A DNA stretch of 64,000 nt from Calvatia gigantea (GCA_025093985.1 JACAAK010000026.1:1-64000), one strand, 5' to 3'; positions 42,491 through 54,914 are shown, counted from the first letter of the stretch. Made by a program: numbers and translations. The notes: a model not told the origin generated them from the letters alone.

Positions 42491-42861
42491 ACTGGGGAGT
42501 TTTAATACTGACCTCCTGGTCAGTCAGGTGCATAGATGACGAAGTGAGAGCTGTGAATTGAGGTGATGGGATGGAGTGAGGGATGGTAGTGGTTGATGAT
42601 AAACCCAAGGGTTGGGGGACTATAGACAGTTGAATGCCATATATGACTCAGAGGGTGTTATAACCCATAGGTTCTGAGTGCTGCCCCCAACTATCTATGG
42701 GTGGAAGGGTACACCTTTGGGATACCTTGGTTTCCTGGTCTTTGAGTGTAGATAAGCAATGTGAGGAATGTCCAACATTGACAGATACCATGTTGGAAGA
42801 CTTGTTTTCAGGGAGGGATGGCTCGATATAGTAGGTATAGTCATCAAGTTGATCAGGAGAC
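42491..42861 (-). pseudogene. Gypsy-C relic: extreme 3' end of pol
   Basis: Read on the minus strand, this follows on from 52811 after removal of Gypsy-A2 (target GAGAC). It shows decayed C-terminal Pol text (LDDYTYYIEPSLPE) and then sequence I cannot assign, possibly the 3' untranslated region. It is bordered on the left by the target site of the 706-bp repeat. Confidence 0.55.
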
Positions 42862-43168
42862 TGTTGTGAACTTTCATCTATTCTTACTCACTCCATACTT
42901 GCCTGCATTCTGCTCCATCCTGTACCTGTTTCACCTATTCCAGTCCAGCGATCTCTGGGTATTGACTCACAGTAACTACTGCACCATTGTTGTCAGATGT
43001 TTTATGTAGTTACCTCCATCCATTCAACCAGATGTCTACCATATTTAAGCGTACATACATATTCCTGTATTCAGTATGCTTAACCACCTCTTGTTCTCCT
43101 CCCTTTACTCGCCCTCAAGTCTTAGCCTAAGTTGCAACCTGAGGTTTACTCAGACTAAGGTCATAACA
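42862..43168 (+). repeat. Gypsy-A2 5' LTR
   Basis: 307 bp, TGTTGTGAAC...GTCATAACA. The transcript-start element reads ATGCTTAACCA, and the site after the LTR (43171-43181) reads TGGTTAAGCAT, so the 11-bp pairing is kept although both sides changed relative to A1. Confidence 0.94.
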
Positions 43169-43247
43169 TTTGGTTAAGCATCCCCACCTCACCTTGCAAG
43201 GAGTAGGCTGAAATAGGCCTGAACAAAGACAACCCAAGAGCTAGTAT

Positions 43248-44088
43248 ATGAGCTCGAACCCAGACAAATACAGAGAACCGAACCTCAAAGTCACTGACGA
43301 CAAATCTGAAACATCAGATGAAGAAGAAACAGGGAACCCCAAAGTACCTGAAGAACCAACTGGAGAAACACACAATGAGCCTGGAGTAAACCCAGCAGAA
43401 GAAGAAGTATTATCAGAACTTCTAAACAAACTCAACCTAGCAGAGGAAGAGTTAGGCCATCAGGAGAAATTAGACAAATCAAGCTCAGAGGAAACAGAAT
43501 CAGAAACCAACTCCGATATGACTGATAATACAGTAGTGCCTGTGACAGTGCCCAGTGGAAAGGGCCTAGTGCCAGACCCAGGTTTCTTCAATGGAACCTG
43601 CACCAAATTTGATGACTGGTGGAGAGCAATGATGCTCTTTATGAAGTTCAACAAAATAGTCTCAGTGGATGACAAAGCCATAGCAGTCTTAGCCAGACTG
43701 AGAGGAGGAACAGCAGGAGCCTACATGGCAATGAAGGCCCCACAAATCTTAGATGGAGAGGACTCAGTAGACTGGAAAGCATTTTCTGAAGACTTTAGGA
43801 AAACCTTCTCCAATGATGCCTCAAACAGCAAAGCAGAATGGCAAATCGAGAAGTTCAAACAGGGGAACAAAAACACAGCGGACTACCTAATCGAATTCCA
43901 AGTCCTAAAGAGCAAGGTGAAAACAGATAATAAACATGCAATATTCTTACTCAAGAAAAACGCCAGGCAAGACATCATCCACACTATTACAGGATACCCA
44001 CCTAGCATCAGGCCAGACACCTATGGCAGAATGGACAGAAGCCATCCTCGCTGTAGGACAAGGATATGAAGCATCAGAATACCGAGGA
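43248..44088 (+). pseudogene. gag: Gypsy-A2 Gag, N-terminal part
   Basis: Same protein as A1 gag (acidic N-terminus, GFFNGTCTKFDDWW, WQIEKFKQGN). An extra G near 44025 shifts the frame in the first copy of the 165-bp duplication, so the open frame ends at 44069. The copia fragment follows at 44089. The rest of gag, with both zinc knuckles, resumes at 45097-45546. Confidence 0.88.
43923..44088 (+). repeat. 165-bp direct duplication, copy 1
   Basis: Almost identical to 45097-45261 (one extra G here). The two copies border the copia fragment. Confidence 0.9.
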
Positions 44089-45096
44089 AGTCCAGGCGGA
44101 ATGCTTTAACATGCTGTTGGGGAGAGTTGCCTCTATCAACCCAAGAGCTCGCATCCGGAGGTTGTTGGCCATACCAACACTGCAGCGCTCCTCAGCAGTT
44201 GCAGGAATTGGAGTTCCTGGTCGTGCAGGACGTGCCGGCGAAGTGCTAGTAGCCGGGACTGCAGGGTGCTCAGGCCCATAGGCCTGCTCGTATTGGACGG
44301 GTTCGTCCATCGCTCCAGAGAAGTCCCATCCAGTCCAGGAGCAGTCGTTTAAGGAAATGCACATCAGTGCAGACCGAAGGCGAAGCGACCAAATGGTGTA
44401 ATTACCCGTCCCAGTGAGGACGGGAAGTTGTCCACTAGGGGTTTGAACAAAACCCTGCGGAGCAGGAGCCAGTTTAGACATATCTAAGAAAAGGGTAAAC
44501 ACGCGTTAGCATCATGTAGGACAGCAGTGCGTGATGCATGCGTTGCAACATGGGGCAGACTCAGGGATCAAATGGACCAAAGGGCCACCGTCTCCCAGGT
44601 TGCGTACGACCATAGCCTCCTACACTCTACCAGCGTTGCGAAGCGCGGTTGGAGTGAGCGGCGGTTGGGGCCCATAACCTGTTAAGACGAGTACACCACA
44701 ATAGTTTGCACTAGTGGCGGAGGGGAGTCGTACTCACTGGGTTTGTTGAGATATTGGTTGTAGACCATAGCTAGTGGATATCTTAGAGGTATGATGGGCA
44801 GAGAATAGACTAGATTGTCTAAAGAATATATGCATACTACATAGGTCTTATATATCTAATGTCTCTGGTCTGTGCACCGTTCTACCTAATACAGGTGAGG
44901 TCTTATCTGCCAGTAGCATATACAGAGCATACTGCGTACATTGTTCTATTTAATAGATCATGACCAGCAACCTAGAGTGCGGTCTAGTACATTGTTCGTT
45001 ATCTCTCTTCAAGAGTGAAGTACTCAAGAACCCGTTTCAGCTATAAATAGGCTGAACCAACGTAGTGGTACGGATCGAGATTCAACAGATTCAACC
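44089..45096 (-). mobile_element. Truncated Copia-1 fragment (LTR, leader, start of gag)
   Basis: Minus strand: a complete 408-bp LTR (45087-44680), primer site (44679-44668), leader, and gag from ATG 44485 to a break near 44089 within the first third. It is very close to Copia-1. There is no second LTR and no 5-bp target duplication. Instead it is bordered by a 165-bp duplication of gypsy gag, plus nine bases (45088-45096) that may be filler. Confidence 0.9.
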
Positions 45097-45546
45097 ACAG
45101 ATAATAAACATGCAATATTCTTACTCAAGAAAAACGCCAGGCAAGACATCATCCACACTATTACAGGATACCCACCTAGCATCAGGCCAGACACCTATGC
45201 AGAATGGACAGAAGCCATCCTCGCTGTAGGACAAGGATATGAAGCATCAGAATACCGAGGAGATAAGAAAACCAACACTAGAACAATCTATGGAGGAATG
45301 GGAGAACCAATGGAGATAGGAAGCCGATGCCACATTTTCAATGCTGAAGGAAAACCTAAATGCTACAATTGTGGCATTTTCAGACATATGGCCAAAGACT
45401 GCAAGAAACCCAAGGGGCTGACTTGCTACAACTGTGGGAAAACAGGCCACATAGCAAAGGCCTGCACTGCACCAAAGAAGATACAGGTCCGAGGAGTAGA
45501 GGAAGTTGACAAAGAAAAGAAGGATTTTTCTGAAGACTCTGAGTAG
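45097..45546 (+). pseudogene. gag: Gypsy-A2 Gag, C-terminal part
   Basis: Starts with the second copy of the 165-bp duplication, then the two CCHC knuckles (CYNCGIFRHMAKDC and CYNCGKTGHIAKAC). In the first knuckle Gly before His has become Arg. The -1 heptamer is at 45522-45528 and the stop TAG at 45544-45546. Confidence 0.88.
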
Positions 45547-48500
45547 ATACTATCTCGAGAGTCAGAAAGCTTGTATCTAGGATATCAGACAAATTCTACA
45601 CAATTCCTCAGAGAAGAAAGCATGAACTAAACCTAAAAGGAAAAATACAAACAGTGAAAAAAGAGATAACGGTGGACATGATTGTTGACTCAGGATGCAC
45701 AACCAGCAGCATTAGCAAAAAACTGGTAGACAAGGAAAAACTTCCCACCTGAAAACTGGAACAACAGATTTTAGTATTAAACACAGATGGAACACCAAAC
45801 CAGGGCAGAAAAGTAACAAAAATGGCCACAATCAACATAGACATTCAAGGACACAAAGAACGGATTGAAGCGTCAGTTGTACAACTACAGGACCATGCAG
45901 AGGTCTTTCTAGGACATGACTGGCTGGTCAAACATAACCTGGAAGTAGATTGGAATAATGGAGAAATCAAATTCACCCAGTGTCCACCGAACTGTCAATT
46001 CCCCCACTGAAACATCCCTATCATGGAGAAGATACGGAGCATGGCCACTACAGAAGATTTATGGGAAGAAGAAGATGAACCCGACCTGACTAAACCAGAA
46101 GATCTACCAGACTACATACAACCATTCACACATCTATTCAACAAAACAACATTCGACAAGCTCCCAGAATGAACTGAATGGGACCATGAAATAATCCTAA
46201 CAGAGGATGCCCCAAAAGAAATAAGCACAGGAATGTACAACATGATGGTCAAAGAACAGGATGAACTCAAAGCATTCATCAAGGAAAACCTAGAATCGGG
46301 ATGAATATGACCATCAAAATCCCCATATGCAGCACCAACCTTCTTTATCCCCAAAAAAGATGGATCCAAGAGATTAATTCAGGACTATAGATGATTAAAC
46401 AATGTAGTAGTCAAGGACAAAACACCACTGCCAAGAATTGGTGAGGTGATCAACAAACTTGGGAAGGCCAAGTACTTCAACAAGCTTGATATTATCTGGG
46501 GATATAACAACGTCAGGATCAAGGAAGGAGATGAATGGAAAACAGTGTTTCTCACCAATGAAGGGCTCTTCAAGCCAACAGTCATGTATTTTGGACTCAG
46601 CAACTTGCCAGGGACCTTCTCCAGAATGATGACAAGTATCTTCCGTGATCTATTGCAAGATAGAGATATTGTAAACTATATGGATGACTTTGCCATTCCT
46701 GGTGACACCAAGGAACAACTAAAAGAGCAAACAGTACAGTTCCTGAAACATGCAGCACAATATAACCTATGCTTCAAATGAACCAAATGCATCTTTGATG
46801 CAGAAGAAATCCCTATGTTAGGAGTCAAAGTTGGATATGGGTGAATTGAAATGGAAGAAGAAAAAGTCAAATCAGTACAAGACTGGCCAGAGCCAAAAAA
46901 TACAAAAGGGGTAGAAAGGTTCCTAGGCTTTGCCAACTACTACTGATGTTTCATAAAAAACTTCAGCAAGATCGCAGGACCACTAAACAAACTCAAGGGA
47001 GCAACCACATGGAAATGGAATCAAGAACATTAGATGGCCTTCGATCACCTTAAAAAGTGCATCACCAAAGAGCCCATGTTAACCCTGCCACAAAGATAAG
47101 GACAGTTCAGGGTAGAAGTCGACGCATCAGACTATGCATTAGAAGGTGTGCTATCACAGCTACAGGAGACCAAATGGCACCCAATCACCTTCACATCACG
47201 AACACTATCACTGGCAGAGCGTAATTATGAAATATATGACAAGGAGCTACTAGCCATCATCTACACCCTAAAGGAATGGAGACACTACCTGCTGGACACA
47301 GAAGAAAAATTTGAAATCTGGACCAACCACAAAAATTTAAAATACTACCAAGAACTGCAAAAACTGAACAGACGACAAGCTTGATGGTACCTATGCTTAC
47401 AGGACTATAACTTCATACTGTGACACATATCTGGAAAAACAAACACAAAGGCCAACCTATTGTCCCAAATCCACCAAATACCAGAGGGACAAGAAGACAA
47501 ACTAGTCACCATGATCTGAGAAAGTTGGCTGCAAACAGGAAACACAGACAACACAGTGCTCTTACAAGCAGAATTATTCCTCAAACCAACATTCCTAGAA
47601 CGGATCTGAAACAAGCCCCAGTACGAGACAACAGTTCTTACTGAATTAAGAAAACCGGAGTCCAAGCTCACTGAGGAGCATGGAATCATCTACAGACAAA
47701 ATAGTGCATACATCCCACCTGACCCAAAGCTACAAGAAGAAATCCTAACACAGTATCATGACATGCCAGATGTAGGCCACCCGGGCCAACACAGAATGAT
47801 GGAACTAATCAGCCACGACTATTGGCGGCCAACAATGCAAAAGGATGTGAAAAAATATATCCAAGGGTGCCAAGCCTGCCAAAGGAATAAAGCAAGAACA
47901 ACACTGCTCAAATCACCACTACACCCCCTTCCAGTCCCAAATGGACCTTGGGAAGAAATCAGCATCAATATGATTGGACCACTACTGGAGTCAAAAGGGA
48001 AAGATGCAATACTGGTCATTATAGACTGCTTCACAAAAATGATATGGCTTATAGCGACTACCATGGACGTTTCATCCAGGGATATTGCAAAGATATATTG
48101 AGATGAAATATGGAAGCTACACAGATTACCAAGGAAAGTACTCAGTGACCGAGGACCTCAATTCGCATCAGAATTCACCAAAGAACTATTCAAAGGACTT
48201 GGCATAGAATGCAACCTACAAATGGATGGACAAACAGAATGCATCAACAGAGAAATAGAAATGTACATCCGCTTATACTGCAATTACAACCAAGAACGAC
48301 TGGGCAGAATGGCTCCCCATTGCAGAATTTCAGTATAACAACAAATGACATGGAGGAACACAAGCAACACTGTTCTTCCTAAACTATGGAAGAAACCCAT
48401 GGAAAGGAAAAAATGAACTACCAACAAACAATCTGGCAGCCATGGACTTCCTAAAGGAACTTCAGACCACCTGAGATGACACCTCATCAGCACTATGAAC

Positions 48501-49052
48501 ATACCAAGAAAAGATGAAACAGCAATATGACTATAACAAGACCCATACCAAAAACATACCAAAATAGGTGATGTGGTGTGGCTAGAGAACACGAACATCC
48601 ATACCAATCAAGCATCAAAGAAGCTAGGCCAAAAACAGTATGGCCTTTTCCTTATTAAGGAAAAGATAGGAGAAGTGGCATATCAGCTAATGTTACCAGA
48701 CAGATGGGCCATCCATGATGTGTTTAACGAACAACTCTTGACACCAGCACATCAGGCTGAGTTTCCAAGTCAAAGACAGCCACCAGCGCCTGCCCCTGTG
48801 ATCATAAACAATGAAGAAGAATACGAAGTGGAAGAAATCCATGGACAAAGAAAACGGGGAAGGGAATATCAATTCCTAGTCCACTGGAAGGGGTATAGCA
48901 ATGAAGAAGATATGTGGACAGTGGAGTCCAATTTGGAGAATGTGAGGGATGCCATACAAGACTACCTAAAAAGGCATCTGGAGGATACCCATAAAAGAGG
49001 GGGCAGAAAACACAAAAAAGTATCAAACAAGCAACCCCGACAAAGAAACTAA
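45547..49052 (+). pseudogene. pol: Gypsy-A2 Pol with many stops
   Basis: Same domain order as A1 pol: DSGCTTS protease, RT with intact YMDD (about 46678), RNase H, HHCC finger, DDE core and a well-kept chromodomain (FLVHWKGYSNEEDMW) ending at TAA 49050-49052. It has at least ten in-frame TGA/TAA codons, typically where A1 has CGA, CGG or CAA. Where A1 and A3 have TGA before the protease, A2 has AGA. The part from 48104 on is the first copy of a 1.4-kb duplication and has an 18-bp deletion plus single-base indels. Confidence 0.9.
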
Positions 49053-49520
49053 ACAAACATGTCTGCCTCCAACCCAACTGCATCGCTATTCCCTCGTTCA
49101 TCCCACTCCCACCAGAATCTCATCCTGCCATTCCCAGAACCAGGCAGCAGCAGAGCACTGGCTCCCCAAGAGACCTGCTTTAACCTCACTAAAATGCCAT
49201 CCCCAGCACAAGGCCTCCTCGAAGCCCTACTCAAGGACATCGACAAGGCAACCAACAGTGAAATCAAAAAACATTACTGCCCAGAACAAATGACTAGTGG
49301 TGAACCGACACATTACCCTCACCACTGTCTGCATCACCTTTGCCAACATGTACACCAGATTCACCAATGCTTCCTCCTCCACCAACCAGCACATCCCCAC
49401 CATCTTCCGAGCACTAGACCAGTCCACCCTCACCCCTAACAAACAAGATCATGTCCAAGGACTCCAAAGCCGAATTGACTTGGGCCTTGAGGTCTTTAAC
49501 CACCTAGACATCGCTAACAT
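48104..49520 (+). repeat. 1.4-kb direct duplication, copy 1
   Basis: Matches 50520-51957 (integrase core to mid-ORF3). This copy has an 18-bp deletion near 48216 and several one-base indels at homopolymers (extra A at about 48296, 48550 and 48560; missing C near 49069) compared with copy 2. Confidence 0.88.
49059..49520 (+). pseudogene. Gypsy-A2 ORF3, truncated first copy
   Basis: The ATG follows the pol TAA by six bases in the same frame, as in A1. Small indels break the frame after about 70 codons, and the copy is cut by the Copia-2 fragment at 49521. The full second copy is at 51491-52480. Confidence 0.8.
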
Positions 49521-50519
49521 AATCCAGAGTGGCAATGAAATAATGCAACATTTCGACAAGTCGTAAAAGACGAGTGGAAAAGGCATAATCATGGGAAGTT
49601 CTGTTCGATGATGTCAAATGATATAGTCTAGTAGGCATAATGTTCAACTACCATTCATCTCCTTGCTTGTAATCGCAAGTTCGTGTACAACGATGAGATT
49701 GGGTGAACTAATATGGCTCTGCATGACTTATTGCAAAGGTGGTGACCTTCAACGATTGCCTCAAAAGCGTTATGCTCGAGAACATATGTTATAAGATTTT
49801 CTCGATATAGATCGGCCGCACACTAATGTGGCGCTACAAATCTTTCATCCCTAATGTCATAGATTAATGCTGGAATGTAAAAGCAGTTCAGATACTTGTT
49901 GTTCCCGAAGGATTCCAGTTTCTTGCCTCAAGCCTAATGTAAAACGGCGAGGTCTAAGAATTAAATCTGGTGACACAGTGCTGAAGCTCAACCGTTATAC
50001 GTTGGGAGCTATTCTGCTAATTCCTAGATGTGTCGTAATTTCCTTTCTTTGTAATGATGTGATTCACGAGATCCTATAAAGGATATTCTTCTCAAGTGAA
50101 TAGAGCAACGTGCTCCCGCTATCATCTTCATATAACCCGTAAGGATTTCTCACTTGTTGCGTAGAAAAGGATTTATAGCCAGCGCTTCCATCTCACGCGG
50201 CACACCGTTATTCGTAGCATTTATCAAGGAGCATGAAGTCGAAAGTACTACCGTATATCCTTCCATTGGTATCAAGGTCAGCGACATCCGAAGATGGCGA
50301 CACAAGAACTCCTCCGGCGCCAAGCTCCATAAAGAGCGGTCTAAAGGATTTCTTAAGGAATTCGTTGGCATGTTGCATCGTATGGTGCTATACACATCCT
50401 CTTTCTCAATTATAGTTGCTAAATGGTGCGCTCGAGTCCTGATAATGGACGGCGACTTCCATGAAGTCAAACTTCCTTAAAGCAATCTTTGTTATTCCTG
50501 TAGTTGGCGGACAAAGCAT
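49521..50519 (+). mobile_element. Captured Copia-2 internal fragment
   Basis: 999 bp, about 95 percent or more similar by eye to 27886-28881, in the same orientation. No LTRs and no short target duplication. Bordered by the 1.4-kb duplication of Gypsy-A2. Confidence 0.9.
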
Positions 50520-51484
50520 ATGAAATATGGAAGCTACACAGATTACCAAGGAAAGTACTCAGTGACCGAGGACCTCAATTCGCATCAGAATTCACCAAAG
50601 AACTATTCAAAGGACTTGGCATAGAATGCAACCTATTGATAGCATATCACCCACAAATGGATGGACAAACAGAATGCATCAACAGAGAAATAGAAATGTA
50701 CATCCGCTTATACTGCAATTACAACCAAGACGACTGGGCAGAATGGCTCCCCATTGCAGAATTTCAGTATAACAACAAATGACATGGAGGAACACAAGCA
50801 ACACTGTTCTTCCTAAACTATGGAAGAAACCCATGGAAAGGAAAAAATGAACTACCAACAAACAATCTGGCAGCCATGGACTTCCTAAAGGAACTTCAGA
50901 CCACCTGAGATGACACCTCATCAGCACTATGAACATACCAAGAAAAGATGAAACAGCAATATGACTATAACAAGACCCATACCAAAACATACCAAATAGG
51001 TGATGTGGTGTGGCTAGAGAACACGAACATCCATACCAATCAAGCATCAAAGAAGCTAGGCCAAAAACAGTATGGCCTTTTCCTTATTAAGGAAAAGATA
51101 GGAGAAGTGGCATATCAGCTAATGTTACCAGACAGATGGGCCATCCATGATGTGTTTAACGAACAACTCTTGACACCAGCACATCAGGCTGAGTTTCCAA
51201 GTCAAAGACAGCCACCAGCGCCTGCCCCTGTGATCATAAACAATGAAGAAGAATACGAAGTGGAAGAAATCCATGGACAAAGAAAACGGGGAAGGGAATA
51301 TCAATTCCTAGTCCACTGGAAGGGGTATAGCAATGAAGAAGATATGTGGACAGTGGAGTCCAATTTGGAGAATGTGAGGGATGCCATACAAGACTACCTA
51401 AAAAGGCATCTGGAGGATACCCATAAAAGAGGGGGCAGAAAACACAAAAAAGTATCAAACAAGCAACCCCGACAAAGAAACTAA
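50520..51484 (+). pseudogene. pol: Gypsy-A2 Pol, second copy of the integrase-chromodomain part
   Basis: Duplicate of the 3' end of pol: SDRGPQFASEF, YHPQMDGQTE, then the C-terminal region and chromodomain, ending at TAA 51482-51484. Stops such as TGA 50779-50781 remain. Without the indels of copy 1, its last 178 codons (50948-51484) are open. Confidence 0.88.
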
Positions 51485-51490
51485 ACAAAC

Positions 51491-52480
51491 ATGTCTGCCT
51501 CCCAACCCAACTGCATCGCTATTGACTCCCTCGTTCATCCCACTCCCACCAGAATCTCATCCCTGCCATTCCCAGAACCAGGCAGCAGCAGAGCACTGGC
51601 TCCCCAAGAGACCTGCTTTAACCTCACTAAAATGCCATCCCCAGCACAAGGCCTCCTCGAAGCCCTACTCAAGGACATCGACAAGGCAACCAACAGTGAA
51701 ATCAAAAACATTACTGCCCAGAACAAATGACTAGTGGTGAACCGACACATTACCCTCACCACTGTCTGCATCACCTTTGCCAACATGTACACCAGATTCA
51801 CCAATGCTTCCTCCTCCACCAACCAGCACATCCCCACCATCTTCCGAGCACTAGACCAGTCCACCCTCACCCCTAACAAACAAGATCATGTCCAAGGACT
51901 CCAAAGCCGAATTGACTTGGGCCTTGAGGTCTTTAACCACCTAGACATCGCTAACATATTTCTCGAGCTCACCAACATAGCCATAAAGCTACTTGGGAGA
52001 GACAAGTCAAATGAGGACCCCAACATCAACACCCTGGTCGACAGGATTCATATCATTCTCTCTGAATTGCACGACACCATTAACCCCATGCCACCAACCT
52101 GCACCAACACCCCCATGGACAAAGAAACCATGGTCTCTATAAAAGAGGAAGTCAACGTCCTCCATCACTTCATAAAAACCATTACACCACCACAGCTCAT
52201 ATCAGTTTTTCTTCTGCCCGCAAGATTCCACACTGTATTGCCAGGACAAGAAAAGGACCAACACTATTGGAACTCGATAGTCAAGAACTACTAGAACAGC
52301 TCCACCACCACTGACTTTCCATACAACGGCATCCCAGTTCCTATCCAACAAGACAGATGAAGCCACTCACCTGTCTTCTTAGCGTGATCCAACAAGGAAA
52401 AATTCCTCATTGCTGCCACCAAGAAAGCACTCACAGCCACCATAGTAAATGGAGACTTTGATGAGCTTCCTGAGGCATGA
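51491..52480 (+). pseudogene. Gypsy-A2 ORF3, full-length second copy
   Basis: Homolog of A1 ORF3 with the same six-base gap and shared frame after the pol stop. Interrupted by TGA 51728-51730, TAG near 52292 and further TGA codons, all at positions where A1 has Arg or Trp codons. It ends with the same FDELPEA and TGA. The conserved C-terminal block (LPGQEKDQHYW) is readable. Confidence 0.85.
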
Positions 52481-52498
52481 AGCCTAATCGGGGGATAT

Positions 52499-52805
52499 TG
52501 TTGTGAACTTTCATCTATTCTTACTCACTCCATACTTGCCTGCATTCTGCTCTGTCCTGTACCTGTTTCACCTATTCCAGTCCAGTGATCTCTGGGTATT
52601 GACTCACAGTAACTACTGCGCCATTGTCATTGGATGTTTCATGTAGTTACCTCCATCCGTTCAACTGGATGTCTACCATATTTAAGTGTACATATATACT
52701 TCTGTACTTGGTACACTTAACCACCTCTTGTTCTCCTCCCCTTACTCACCCTCAAGTCTTAGCCTAAGTTGTAACCTGAGGTTTACTCAGACTAAGGTCG
52801 TAACA
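52499..52805 (+). repeat. Gypsy-A2 3' LTR
   Basis: 307 bp, TGTTGTGAAC...GTCGTAACA, followed by GAGAC. Confidence 0.94.
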
Positions 52806-52810
52806 GAGAC

Positions 52811-54528
52811 ATGTCTGTAATCTTCATGAGAGGTATGGCTCAGAGGTCTTGAGGGTGGTAAGGAACAAGGTGGAAGGCAGCAAAGCAGAGCTTGGAGATA
52901 GATCCATTGAGTTCAGAGAGGATGTATGATCCTCTGGTTGTTCGTTACAGCATGATCATAGGGTTGAAATAGCATAGCTTGGTCTTGCTGCCCACATTGC
53001 TGTCATAGCATGAATTCCATACAAGGACAAGTGTGCCAGGATTAAAATTGAAGTCGCAGATAGTATTCTCATACTTCTTGTTGAATTCTCAGATGGATGC
53101 ATATTATGCTTTGAGAACTAATTCCTTCACATGTGTGAGATCGTGGGACTGTTTTTGTAGTTGTATTGCTTGTAGGGTGATAAGGTCAGCAGTAGGGACA
53201 GGTTTGGTAAGTGCTGGTGCTAGATACATGGCTTTAGTGAGGTCAAAAGGGAGGAGGGGTTTGAGGCCATGGGCGATGTAGTAGGGTGAATAGCCTGAGG
53301 ATTTTTGAATAGAAATGTGTTCTGCCCAAAATACTGAGGGCACAACTGTTGTCCAGCAACTTTCTTCCCCTTCTGCTGCCTTTACAAGTGCTTCATAAAT
53401 GTCGAAATGTCTTCATTCAACAGGGCTATTTGTACAGGAGTTGTAGGGCAAGATGCAGATATGGTTGATCTTGTATCTTGTTGAGAGGTACTCTGCAGCT
53501 TGTACAAATGCTAGGCCATTGTCTGTGACGATTTCTTCAATAGCTCCCCATCTGCATAGTATATCTTCAAATATAAAGGTTCCAAGTGAGCAGGTGTTTT
53601 CAGCTCAGAGCATCCTCCATTCCAGGTATGAGGAGAGTGAACAGCAGGTGTGAACAATGTAGTGGTAGCCATTTGTGCATAGCATGAACATTATATCAAT
53701 GTAGGCTTTGCAAAAGAGCAAAAGGGGTGTTGGGACAGTCAGGGGGATGTGGAAGTGGTGTGTGAGGCATGTTTGACATTCATGGCATGTCTTGATGAAC
53801 CAGCACACATTGCAGTCAAGATCTGGCCACCAAAAGTGTTCTAAAAGATGGATACAAGTGGTGAATATGCCTTTATGCCCGAGTTCATCATATGCTTGCT
53901 GTATAAGCTCATATCTTCTCCCTTCCTCTATCACCAGTTTGTGCTTATTCCTATTATTCTTCTTCCATAGTTTTCCATCTCTAGCAAAGAATCTAGGTGC
54001 AACCCATACAAAGTGCTTGAAGATGTCTTCAGAGATGCCTTGTGGTCATTTGAGGTCCTTGAGGAATGCATAGACTTGTTGAAGTTCAAGATCACATGTT
54101 TTGGCCTTTTTGGAGTGTGGGATTGTTAGGGTCAAAGGTAGGGGTATGTCAGTATTCATGTTGGTGAGGATCTCGACAGGGAAGGTTGAGGGATTAGTGG
54201 TGGTTGGAGGAGGTCATCCAAGTTGCTGTAGAGTGGCATGTACTGGCCCAATTTCATTGAGGAGTTCAATTGTGAACATATTGGAAGTTTCTGGCCACCA
54301 GGTATTGTCCTTGGTGACATAGCTATGCTGCCATACTACATGCTAGTTTTGTACTGAGAGGGTGAAGGTGTTGGCAGAGTCAATCCATTCTTCATAATCA
54401 TCATTGACTACTGGGCCTTCTGGTGCTCAAGGGCATTGCAAGAGTCTGTCAGGGCCATATTCTTGCCTGGGAATGTGTCAGAGATGAAAGTCAAAGAGGA
54501 GGATGGCTGCAATCCATTGGTTTATTGC
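52811..54528 (-). pseudogene. Gypsy-C relic: integrase and end of RNase H
   Basis: Minus-strand remains of a mushroom-type Ty3/gypsy Pol. From right to left: the end of RNase H (INQWIAAILLFDFHL near 54525-54480), a decayed linker, the integrase finger (ELGHKGIFTTCIHLLEHFWW and CHECQTC, 53890-53760), AYIDIMFMLCTNG, VPSVFWAEHISIQKS (about 53345-53300), HGLKPLLPF and the C-terminal region (PGTLVLVWNSC, GSYILSELNGSISKLCF, 53030-52870). Most of the DDE core (about 53350-53600) is degenerate. It is many times interrupted by stops and is an old copy of the same kind as Gypsy-D. It is cut by Gypsy-A3 on the right and Gypsy-A2 on the left. Confidence 0.88.
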
Positions 54529-54831
54529 TGTTATGGTTTTCTACTAATCAAGTTGCACTCCATCCTTGTCTGCATTCCTGTTCCTAGTATATCTGTTTCA
54601 GCTATTCCTGTTGAGTGACCCTCGCCTATGACTTGTATTAACTACTGCACCAGCCTGATCAGACGTTTCACATAGTTACTCCATCCATTCAACTGAATGA
54701 CCCCCTGTATTTAAGCATACATACATCCACTATATTCAGTATACTTAACCACCTTTGTTCTCTCCCCTTACTCGCCCTCAAGACTTAGCCCAAGCTGCAA
54801 CCTGAGGTCTTATCAGACTAAGGTCATAACA
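54529..54831 (+). repeat. Gypsy-A3 5' LTR
   Basis: 303 bp, TGTTATGGTTTT...GTCATAACA. The site after it (54834-54844) still reads TGGTTAAGCGT, but the LTR partner has become ATACTTAACCA, leaving two mismatches. Confidence 0.94.
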
Positions 54832-54914
54832 TTTGGTTAAGCGTTCCCACCTCACCTTGCAAGGAGTAGGCTAAAACAGGCCTGAACAAAACAAGACAAC
54901 CTGGGAGCTAGTAT

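Larger units (their letters stand above)
42862..52805 (+). mobile_element. Gypsy-A2: older, rearranged copy of Gypsy-A
   Basis: 307-bp LTRs (42862-43168 and 52499-52805) with target duplication GAGAC (42857-42861 and 52806-52810). The LTRs differ at roughly 20 positions, almost all transitions at former CpG sites, so the copy is much older than A1. It contains two foreign copia pieces (44089-45096 and 49521-50519), each bordered by a long direct duplication of the element's own sequence (165 bp and about 1.4 kb). Confidence 0.93.

Noticed and set aside
43171..43181. A2 double change as proof of covariation in the priming site
   Set aside because: Both changes are also the expected CpG deamination products, and A3 shows unpaired decay.
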